Positions 1-8,900 of a DNA stretch of 64,000 nt are shown here, piece by piece. The stretch comes from Polyangium sp. y55x31. Its GTDB lineage: Bacteria > Myxococcota_A > Polyangia > Polyangiales > Polyangiaceae. The DNA lies in the NCBI RefSeq assembly GCF_029946505.1, contig NZ_JARZHG010000017.1, positions 124,001 through 188,000 of the forward strand. Reading direction: 5' to 3'. Made by a program: the position numbers and the translations under genes. Positions within the stretch are counted from its first letter, which is position 1; each line of letters opens with the position of its first letter. The notes beneath the pieces are model-generated. The model was not told where the DNA came from, made no database searches, and saw only the letters and a program-made list of their open reading frames with translations.

Positions 1-1315
1 CGCCGAGGTCGCCGCCTTTGCGTTCGAGAAAGACGCTCAGATCGAAGATCGCGTTGGGCCACGCGCACTCGAAGGGCTCGAGCGTCGCGTCGCCGAGCCT
101 CGGCAGGTCGTCGAGATCGTCGCCCGCGCTCACGGAGACCTGGAAGATCGGGTTGCATCCGGGGAGGCGCGGCGGGCGCACCCGCTCGACGATGGCCTCG
201 AAAGGCACCTCCGCCATCGCGGAGGCTTCGAGGATACGCGCGCGTGTTCGGCGCAAGAGGTCGCGGAACGTGCCGTCGCCGTCGACCGTGAGCCGGACGG
301 GCAGGACGTTCACGAAGAAGCCGATCACCCCCTGGAGATCGGAGCGCTCGCGGTTCGCGAAAGGAGCGCCGAGCACCAGGTCGTCCTGCCGGAGGAAACG
401 CGCGAGGCCGGCCGCGGTGAGCGCGAGCGCGCCCATGAACGGGGTACACTGCTCGGCTCCGAGGAGCTTCGCGAGCCTGCGCGACGTGTCGGGCGCGAGC
501 TTGATGCTCGTCTCCGCGGCCCGCCAGGTGCGCTGGTGGGCGCGCGAGGTCGAGGCGACCGGGAGCGACGACGTGAGAGGGCATCCTTCGAGCGCAGCGA
601 CCCACCGCTCGAGCAGCGCCTCGTACGCCGCCGCAACACCGGGGCTGCGCTGCCCGATCGCGTAATCCGCGTACTGCGCCGCGTGCGGCGTGTCCACCGG
701 CGTGCCGCCCCGGCGCGTTTCCTCGTAGGCCTCGATCAGCTCGCGGAGAAGGATGCCTCGGGACCATCCGTCGTAGACGACGTGGTGGAAGAGCAGGAGG
801 AGCACGTGATCGTCCCGCGCGATCCGTGCGAGGAGCACGCGGAAGAGCGGTAGCTCGTCCAGCGTCGAGGCCTGCGCGGACTGCTCTTCGAGCCACTGCC
901 GGACGGCCTGCTCGCGGCCTTCGGGCGCGACCGAGGAGAAATCCTCGAGCGTGACGGCGACCCGGAAGGGAGGCTCGATGCACTGCACGAAGCCCTCGGC
1001 GTCACGGACGAACCGCGTGCGAAGGATCTCGTGTCGCCCGACGATCACGTCGAGCGCGCGTCGCAACGCCTCGACGTCGAGCGCCCCGCGCACGCGCAGG
1101 CACTCGGGCACGTTGTAGCGGGGCGAGCGCGGTTCGAGCTCGTTCGCGAAGAGCAGCCGCCCTTGCGCGAAGGACACGGGCGCGCGCCGCGCACCACGTG
1201 CCTGTGGCCTCTCTTGCGGAGAGGCCACGTCCGAACGGCCTCTCAGGAGCCCGAGCAGCGCCCTGCGGCGCGCCGGGTCGAGGGCCGAGATTCGTTCGAG
1301 GAGCTTGTCATTCAT
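1..1315 (-). CDS. NRPS condensation domain (partial, runs off left edge)
   Basis: This is the third NRPS protein of the locus; only its first ~438 residues are in the window. The reading frame is open from the ATG at 1315 to base 1 with no stop. After a short ~45-residue leader it reads as a condensation domain that would join the upstream serine-loaded carrier to the next residue. An intact HHVVYDG (HHxxxDG catalytic motif) is read on the minus strand near 805-825, and a downstream GFFVNVLPVR-type segment is also present. The start overlaps the stop of the preceding NRPS gene by 8 bases, which implies translational coupling. The adenylation and carrier domains must lie to the left of the window, so its amino acid cannot be predicted. 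Confidence 0.9.
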   Translation of the reverse strand, partial: MNDKLLERISALDPARRRALLGLLRGRSDVASPQERPQARGARRAPVSFAQGRLLFANELEPRSPRYNVPECLRVRGALDVEALRRALDVIVGRHEILRTRFVRDAEGFVQCIEPPFRVAVTLEDFSSVAPEGREQAVRQWLEEQSAQASTLDELPLFRVLLARIARDDHVLLLLFHHVVYDGWSRGILLRELIEAYEETRRGGTPVDTPHAAQYADYAIGQRSPGVAAAYEALLERWVAALEGCPLTSSLPVASTSRAHQRTWRAAETSIKLAPDTSRRLAKLLGAEQCTPFMGALALTAAGLARFLRQDDLVLGAPFANRERSDLQGVIGFFVNVLPVRLTVDGDGTFRDLLRRTRARILEASAMAEVPFEAIVERVRPPRLPGCNPIFQVSVSAGDDLDDLPRLGDATLEPFECAWPNAIFDLSVFLERKGGDLG

Positions 1316-4300
1316 GGTCATCCTCCCTCAGCGCGCTCACTGCATCGTCGTCGAGCTGCTCGATCGCCTCGAGCAGCCGCTCCAGGTCTCCGTCGCCGGG
1401 CACGGCGTCGAGGTGCTCGGCGAGCGCCGACGCGAACGCCTCGAGCGTGGGCACCTGGAAGATCAGCGCGAGCGGCACACGCACCGGCAGCTCCTTCTCC
1501 AGCCTCGCGACGACGCGCGTTGCGAGGAGCGAGTGCCCTCCCAGGTCGAAGAAGCTGTGATGGACGCCCACGCGCTCGACGCCGAGCACCTCGCCCCAGA
1601 TCCGCGCGACGAGCCGCTCGAGCTCGGTGCGCGGCTCGACCAGCGCGGCGAGCGTCGCGCCCGCGTCCGGCGGCGGAAGCGCCGCCCTGTCGAGCTTCCC
1701 GTTCGACGTCACGGGCAACGCGCGCAAGAAGACCCACGCGGCCGGGACCATGTAGTCCGGCAGCTCGGCGTGGAGGGCCTCGCGCAGCGCGTCCGCTTCG
1801 AGGCGCGCGCCTTCTTCGACGGCGACGTAGGCGACGAGCCTGCGATCCCCCGGGCGATCTTCGCGGAGCAGCACGGACGCCGCGTGGACGCCGGGTTGTG
1901 CTGCGAGCCTGGCCTCGATCTCGCCGAGCTCGATCCGGTAGCCACGGAGCTTCACCTGGCCATCGGTTCGACCGAGATACTCGATGCTCCCGTCGGGGCG
2001 ATGGCGGCCGAGGTCGGAGGTTCGATAGATCCGCTCGACCGTCCCCTCGGCGAAACGATGCTCGAGGAAGCGCTCGGCCGTGAGCTCCGGGCGGCCGAGG
2101 TAGCCGCGGGCGAGCCCCACGCCGGCGAGGTACAGCTCGCCCACGAGGCCGGGCGCGACGGGCTCGTGGTTTCGGTCGAGCACGTACACGCGCATGTTCG
2201 CGATGGGGTGCCCGATGGGCACGACGTTCGCCGCGTCTTCAGGGGCGCAGGGCCACGCGGTCACGTCGACGGACGCCTCCGTGGGCCCGTACAGGTTGTG
2301 GAGCGGGCACGAGAATCGCTGGAAGAAGCGCCGAACGAGCTCGGCGCCGAGCGCCTCGCCGCTCGCGAACACGTGCCGCAGCCGAGGACAAGCCGTCGAG
2401 GAGCCCACGTCGAGGAAGGCCTCGAGCATCGAGGGAACGAAGTGCGCCGTCGTGACGCCTGCGGTGCGGAAGAGCTCGGCGAGGTACGCCGGGTCGCGGT
2501 GTCCTTCCGGGCGCGCCACGACCATCCGGGCGCCCGTCATCAGCGGCCAGAACAGCTCCCAGACCGAGACATCGAAGCTGAACGGCGTCTTTTGCGCGAC
2601 CCGATCCGAGGGCTCCAGGTGATACGCCTGCTGCATCCAGCGCAGCCGATTCACGATGCCGCGGTGCTCGACGGCGACGCCCTTCGGGCGCCCCGTGGAG
2701 CCCGACGTGAAGATGACGTACGCGAGGCTCGACGGATCCGCGTCGAGCGCGGGCGTGTCGACCGCGTGTTCGGGCGTCGCGGGCGCGTCGGCGTCGACGA
2801 CGACGACCCGCGCATCGGTGCGTGGGATACGCGAGCAGAGTGCGGCCTGCGTGACGATGACGCGGGCCCCTGCGTCCTCCACCATGTGCTGGATGCGCGT
2901 CGGCGGGTAACTCGGTTCGAGCGGCAGGTACGCGCCTCCCGCGGCCAGGATGCCGACGAGCGCGAGCACGAGCTCCATCGATCGCTCCAGGAAGACGCCC
3001 ACCACGGCGTCCCGCCCGACGCCCTCGCGTCGGAGCCGGCACGCGAGCCGCGCGGCGCGATTCCACAGCTCTGCGTAGGTGAGCGTCACGTCCTCGAACT
3101 GCAGCGCAATCGCGTCCGGCGACTGCATCACCTGTTCGTGAATCAGAGACGCGAGCGTGGTCTCCGGACCGAGGTCCGTGTCCGTCGCGTTCCAGCGCCG
3201 GAGCACGAGATCGACCTCGTCGCGAGAGAGCATGGGCGCCTGCGCGACGCGCGCCCCCGGCGTGGCGAGCATCGCGTCGAGCAGGTGGATCAAATGCTGC
3301 GCCGTCCGCTCGCGCTGCGCGTCGTCGAACGCATCGACGGCGGCGTCGATGTCGAGCACGAGGTCCCCGGTCCCGACGAAGTCCTGCAACTGGACCGTGA
3401 GCGCCTCGTTCGCGTGCCCGTTGTGGTGCACCTCGACGCGCGCCGGGTGCCCGGCGAAGCGTGGGAACGTGGCGTTCTGGTAGTTGAAGTACACGTCGTA
3501 GGCCGGCGCCGCGCCCGACCTCCGCACGGGGAATCGGCGGTGGCGCAGGACCTCCAGCGTCTCGGCGCGCACCTTCGTGGCGAGGTCGGCGAAGGTGTCG
3601 TGATCGAAGACCTCCACTTCGAGCGGACACACGTGGGTGAAGAGGCCGACGGTCTGCTCGAAGCCCTCGGGGCGGTCGCTGAAGGGTTCGCCCACGCGGA
3701 GCCGGCGCTCGCCGGTGGCCCGGTAGAGGTAGGCGAAGAGCGCGGTCTTGATCGTGATGGCGGGCGAGAACAGCCCCATCTCCGAGGTCGCGCGCCGAAC
3801 GCGCTCGGAGCGCTCGCGTCCGAGGTGTACACGTGTGCGTCGCGTGCGCGTCGTCGTGGGCGCGCTGCTCTGCCGGTAAAAGCGGGGCAGGACGACCTCG
3901 CGGGCGAGCTTGTCGGACCAGTAACGCTCGTCGCGCGCATGATCGTCGGACGCCTGGTAGGCACGCTCGACCTCGATCCGGTCGGCGAACGGGCGCGCGT
4001 AGCTCGCAGGCGGCGGCGATCCGGGCGCCGTGTAGAGCTGCTCCACCCGCGCGACGAGCGCCCGCAGCGACCAGAGATCCGCGAAGATGTGGTGGATGTC
4101 GACGTACCAGATCCACCGCGCCTCGCCGATCGCGAGAAGGGCGGTACGGAACGCCGCGCGCCCGAGGTCGTGGGGCTCCTTGCGGGCCCGCGCGAGGAAG
4201 CGCTGCGCAGCCTCGACCGGATCGGGCTCCGACGCGCAATCGACGATGGGAACCTCGACGGCCCCGGGCGGGAGCACGCGCCGGTGTGGAGCGTGTTCGC

Positions 4301-5924
4301 TCCGCTCGATGACGCTCCGAAGCGCGTCGCTCTCCGCGACGGCGCGCTCGAAGGCCAGGGCCAGCCGCTCGGGAGCGACGCGGCCGTCGATCTCGACCGT
4401 GGCGGAGACGCGCTCGAAATAACGCTCGGCTCCCTCACGCAGCTCGTGCGCGAACCAGAAGAGCCGTTGCGCCTCGGTGAGGCCGTCTCCGGCCACCTCG
4501 GGCGCCGCGCGCCAGGGCGCCTCCGGCTCGACACACGCGCGCTCGAGGGTCCGGACGAAGTCCCGCGCGAGCCGCTGGACCAGGGCCTCGTCGAGCACGC
4601 CGGTATCGAGCTCCCAGAACGTGCGCAGCTCTCCGTCGAGCTCGATCGCGAACACGGCGAGGTCGAGGCGCGCCGCGCCCGTGTCCGCCTCGCCGAGCCA
4701 CGGGCGGATCGATAGCTCGCCCGAGCTCGCTTCGAGCTCGCCGCCGTCCTGCATCGCGAAGGCGACCTGGCGCAGGATCGGGCGGCTCAGGTCGCGCTCC
4801 GGACGGACGATCTCGACGATACGCTCGAAGGGGACGCGGCCGTGCTCGAACGCGTCGACGACCACGCGGCGCGCTTCGTCGACGAGGGCGCGGAGCGATC
4901 CGGCCCGCCCCGCGCGCACCCGGAGCACGAGCGTGTTCACGAAGCAGCCGATCAGATCGAAGAGATCGGGGTGCGACCGGCTCGACGACGGCGTGCTGAC
5001 GATGACGTCGTCCGCGCGGCAGTGGCGCCCGAGGGTGGCCACGAAACTCGCGAGCAGGAAGACGAAAGGCGTCACCCGCTCCCGCGCCGCCGCGGCTTTG
5101 ACGGCTTGCCAGAGCTCGCCTCCCAGCGTGACGTCGAGGGTGCGCCCGGCGCGCGTGGGCGTGGACGCGCGAGCTTTCGATCCCGGCCAGACGAGCGTCG
5201 GGAGCGGCGCCGCCAGCGTTTGTCGCCAGTACGCCTCGTCCATCGCCCTGTCCTCGGACCGCGCCTCCTCGAGGACATCGGTCGTGTAGTCCGCGTATTG
5301 CATCGGGAGCGGCGCGAGCGCGGGCGATACGCCGCGCCGCAGACCGTCGTAGAGGGTGAGCGCGTCGCGCCAGAAGATGGGGATCGAGGCGCCGTCGCTC
5401 ACCAGGTGGTGCATCACGACCGCGACGATCCACGCGTCGTCACCCGCCCGCGCGAAGGAGATCCGCGTGGTCTCCCCCTCGGCGATCACGAGCGGCTTCC
5501 GAAGCGCTGCTCGAACGAACGCCCGCGCGGCCTCGCCGTGCAGGTCGCTCCCGGACCGGGGCAGCTCGACCTCGACGAAGCTCCCGCGGAACGTGGGCAG
5601 GACCCTGGCCGCCGCGCGTCCGTCGACCTCCAGGAACGCGGTCCGGAGCACCTCGTGGCGGTCGGCGACCCGCCGGACGGCCTCCTGGAACAAGGGCACG
5701 TCGAGGTGCCCTCGGACGACACGCACGTCCGTCACGTGGAACGTGGCGGTGCCCGGCGAGAGCTGTTCGAGGAACAGAATCCGCTCCTGGGCCGGCGACA
5801 ACGCGCCGCGATTCGCTTGCGGACGCCGCATCGTGCGCGGCGGATCGGCTTCCGGATCGGCCTCGTCGAGGAGGCGCTCCAGGAGCTCGACGTCTTCCTG
5901 CGCGAGTAACTTTGCGCTCGACAT
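1308..5924 (-). CDS. NRPS module: C-C-A(Ser)-PCP
   Basis: A 1538-residue nonribosomal peptide synthetase. Domains by eye: a first condensation domain at ~40-465 with canonical HHLVSDG (172-178); a second condensation-type domain at ~480-890 whose motif reads HHIFADL (611-617), so the usual Gly is Leu; an adenylation domain at ~920-1415 with FTSGSTGRPKG, NLYGPTEA, YRTSDLG and a closing SNGK (Lys1410); and a carrier domain at ~1430-1500 with LGGHS (Ser1465 takes phosphopantetheine). Aligning the specificity pocket by eye to PheA gives D-V-W-H-F-S-L-V-D-K, the classic serine code. GGAGG lies about 9 bases before the ATG. The gene begins 6 bases after the upstream NRPS and overlaps the next, so all three form one transcription unit. 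Two condensation domains in one module is unusual; one may be a modifying or inactive domain. Confidence 0.93.
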   Translation of the reverse strand: MSSAKLLAQEDVELLERLLDEADPEADPPRTMRRPQANRGALSPAQERILFLEQLSPGTATFHVTDVRVVRGHLDVPLFQEAVRRVADRHEVLRTAFLEVDGRAAARVLPTFRGSFVEVELPRSGSDLHGEAARAFVRAALRKPLVIAEGETTRISFARAGDDAWIVAVVMHHLVSDGASIPIFWRDALTLYDGLRRGVSPALAPLPMQYADYTTDVLEEARSEDRAMDEAYWRQTLAAPLPTLVWPGSKARASTPTRAGRTLDVTLGGELWQAVKAAAARERVTPFVFLLASFVATLGRHCRADDVIVSTPSSSRSHPDLFDLIGCFVNTLVLRVRAGRAGSLRALVDEARRVVVDAFEHGRVPFERIVEIVRPERDLSRPILRQVAFAMQDGGELEASSGELSIRPWLGEADTGAARLDLAVFAIELDGELRTFWELDTGVLDEALVQRLARDFVRTLERACVEPEAPWRAAPEVAGDGLTEAQRLFWFAHELREGAERYFERVSATVEIDGRVAPERLALAFERAVAESDALRSVIERSEHAPHRRVLPPGAVEVPIVDCASEPDPVEAAQRFLARARKEPHDLGRAAFRTALLAIGEARWIWYVDIHHIFADLWSLRALVARVEQLYTAPGSPPPASYARPFADRIEVERAYQASDDHARDERYWSDKLAREVVLPRFYRQSSAPTTTRTRRTRVHLGRERSERVRRATSEMGLFSPAITIKTALFAYLYRATGERRLRVGEPFSDRPEGFEQTVGLFTHVCPLEVEVFDHDTFADLATKVRAETLEVLRHRRFPVRRSGAAPAYDVYFNYQNATFPRFAGHPARVEVHHNGHANEALTVQLQDFVGTGDLVLDIDAAVDAFDDAQRERTAQHLIHLLDAMLATPGARVAQAPMLSRDEVDLVLRRWNATDTDLGPETTLASLIHEQVMQSPDAIALQFEDVTLTYAELWNRAARLACRLRREGVGRDAVVGVFLERSMELVLALVGILAAGGAYLPLEPSYPPTRIQHMVEDAGARVIVTQAALCSRIPRTDARVVVVDADAPATPEHAVDTPALDADPSSLAYVIFTSGSTGRPKGVAVEHRGIVNRLRWMQQAYHLEPSDRVAQKTPFSFDVSVWELFWPLMTGARMVVARPEGHRDPAYLAELFRTAGVTTAHFVPSMLEAFLDVGSSTACPRLRHVFASGEALGAELVRRFFQRFSCPLHNLYGPTEASVDVTAWPCAPEDAANVVPIGHPIANMRVYVLDRNHEPVAPGLVGELYLAGVGLARGYLGRPELTAERFLEHRFAEGTVERIYRTSDLGRHRPDGSIEYLGRTDGQVKLRGYRIELGEIEARLAAQPGVHAASVLLREDRPGDRRLVAYVAVEEGARLEADALREALHAELPDYMVPAAWVFLRALPVTSNGKLDRAALPPPDAGATLAALVEPRTELERLVARIWGEVLGVERVGVHHSFFDLGGHSLLATRVVARLEKELPVRVPLALIFQVPTLEAFASALAEHLDAVPGDGDLERLLEAIEQLDDDAVSALREDDHE

Positions 5925-5930
5925 GACTGC

Positions 5931-8900
5931 TTACCTCCGTCCTGCGTTCGGGGGGTCCTCGGCCGCGGTCTTCGCGGCGACGTGCCGCAGCGTGGCGGCG
6001 ACCGCTTCGAGGCGTTCCGGGCTCGGGTTCGCGCTCCGCACGGCCTCGGCCCAGCCGGAGAGCGTCGGCGCCGCGAGCAGCCGGGAGAGCCGCACCTCCA
6101 CGCGGAAGATGCGCGAGAGTCGCGCGGCGAGCCGGGCCGCGAGGAGCGAGTGCCCGCCGAGCGCGAAAAAATCCGACCCGCGGTCGAGGTTCGGCGTCGT
6201 CAGCGAGGGCGCCCAGAGCGACGCCACGATCTGCTCGATGACGTCGAGATCCCGCTCGACGCGCGCCTCTCGTCGAACGGGGAGGCGCGCGAGGCGGCCC
6301 CGATCGAGTTTGCCCGAGCTGTTCCGCGGGATGGCCTCCAGGCGCACGAACGCCCCGGGCACCATCGCGGACGGGAGGCGCGCGCTCACGAACGATCGCA
6401 GCGCCTCCGACGCGTCCTCGCGCGCGTCCGCGGCGCCCGCGCCGAGGACCACGAACCCGACGAGCGCCGGACCCGAGGGCCCGTCTTCCAGCGTCACGGC
6501 GGCCTGTACGACCCACGGATGCTGCTCGATCGTCCGCTCGACCTCGGAGAGCTCGACGCGGTGCCCCCGGATCTTCACCTGCGCGTCGGTGCGGCCGCGC
6601 AGCTCGATCAGCCCATCGTTCCGCACCCGAGCGCGATCCCCGGTCCGATAGACGCGCTCGGTGAAGGCCGCGAGCGCGGGCAGGGGGCCGAATCGCTCCG
6701 CGGTGAGCGCGGGCTTGCCCCAGTAACCCGTGGCCAGGAGCTCGCCGCCGATGCAGAGCTCGCCGACGACGCCCGGCGGGCACGGCGATCCGCGGTGATT
6801 CACCACCCAGACCGGCTTGCCCGGCAAGGCGCGGCCGATGGGCACGTTCGGGCCCGGGGAAAACGCGCCGCCGCAATCGTGGAACGTGGCCGTGATCGTC
6901 GCCTCGGTTGGTCCGTACGCGTTCACGAGGCGCGGCGGCCTGCGCGCGCGCTGCCATCGTTCGAGCGCTCGCCGGCTGAGCGCCTCCCCGCCGACGATGA
7001 CGAGCCGCAAGGACGGCGCGGCCGTGAAATCGAGGCCCGAGAGTTCGGTCAGCAGGTGAAAGTACGCCGTCGGGATGTCCGCGACCGTGATCCGGTGCGA
7101 CGCGCACGCGTCGAGGAAAGCCGCGGGCTCCCAGAGCTCGTCGCCCCGCAGCACGACCGTCGCGCCGGTCGCGAGCGCGCCGAAGATCTGCTCGAGCGAC
7201 GCGTCGAAGCTCGGCGCGCCGAACTGGAGGATGTGGTCCTCGGGCTCGAGGGCCCAGGCACGCGCGATGGCATCGATGTGGCCCGCGAGGGCGCCGTGCG
7301 AGACGACGACGCCCTTGGGCGTCCCCGTCGTGCCGGACGTGTAAATCAGGTAGGCCGCTTCTCCTTCGTGATGCGACACGGGCGCGGCCGGCTCCTTCGT
7401 TTCGCCGTCGCGGAGCACGTCGGCGCGCGACGCCGGCAGGCCAAGCGAGGCCACGAAGGCGTTCCCTTTCGCGTCCACGACCGCGGCCCGGGCTCCGGCG
7501 TCCCCGACGACCATGCGCAGGCGTTCGATCGGGTCTTCCAGCGAGAGGGGGACCGGGACCCCGCCGGCTCGCCAGATGCCGCAGAAGGCCGCGAGCCACG
7601 CCACGTCGCGGGAAAGGCAGATGACGACCCTGTCCCCGCGCCCGAGGCCGATGCTCTGCAGGTCGTCCGCGATGCGGGCGCTCCACGCGCAGAGCTCGCC
7701 GTAGGTGAGCTGCGAGCGCGCGTCGATACCGGCGACGGCCGACGGGTTTTTCCGGGCGACCTCGTGGATACGTCGGAGCATCGGGACATAGGCCGCAGGC
7801 CGACCCTCGCCACCGGCGGGCGGCGCGACGCCGTCGACGAGCGAAACCTCGAAGACGGGCGTCGTGTCGTGGGACACGATCGCGCGGAGAATGCGCAGGT
7901 AGAGCTCGGTCCACCGGGCCACGCTCGCCCGTTCGAAGCGGGTGGCGTCGAAATGGAAGGTGGCGGCATACGCGTCGCCCTGCTCGGCCACGCTCAGCAC
8001 CACTTCGTACTCGGCCGTCGCGTGCAGCGGGCCGTAGCTCCGCAGTACGTGGCCATGAATCGACACCTGCGCGTCCGGCACGCCGAGCGCGACCGCGCCG
8101 AGCCCCTCCATTTGCGGCGTCTTTTCGAGCACGAACAGGGTCGACGCGAGCGCCCGGGCGTGGTCGCCGCCGCGGCGCCGGAGCCGCTCGAAGACGAGCG
8201 ACAGCGGCGCATGCGCGTGCTCCAGAGAATCCCGGAGGGTCGCGCCGTTCCGGCGCACGAAGACGGCGAGGGGAGGGTTGTCGGAAAGATCGGCCCGCAG
8301 GACGAGCGTGTTCACGAAGAAGCCGACGGTGGCCGAAAAACCGCGCGTCGGGCGGCCGTGCGCCGGCGTCGCGACGGTCACGTCGGTCGCGTCCGCGCTG
8401 CGCGCGAGGAGCACCTGATAGGCGCTGAGCAGGAGCGCGAACGGCGTGAGCTTCGCCCGGGCGGCCGCGGCGCGGAGAGATGCGCCGAGGGCTCCGTCGA
8501 TTCCGAAGGCGTAGGTCTCGACAACCGACTGCGGCGGCGCCTCCGTCGTGGTGTCTTGCGGGAAGCCGACGGGCTCCTCGAAGGACGCGAGCGAACGCTC
8601 CCAGAAGTCGAGCGCTTGCTCGCCCCGCGGGCTCTCGATCCAGGCGCGCTGCCAGGCGACGAACTCGTCGTAGGAGCGCGGCGTCGAGCGGGGCTCCGCG
8701 CCGGTCGCCGTGCGGACCACCTCGTCGAGGATCACGCCGAGCGACCACAGATCGCAGAGCATGTGGTGGGCGGCGAGGAAGAGGACATGCTCGCCCTCGG
8801 CGCGCTCGTACAGGGCCGCGCGGACGAGCGCACCGCCGACGACCTCGAACGGCCGGGCGGCCTCGCGCTGGAGCGACGCGCGCACCTCCCCGTCGCCCGA

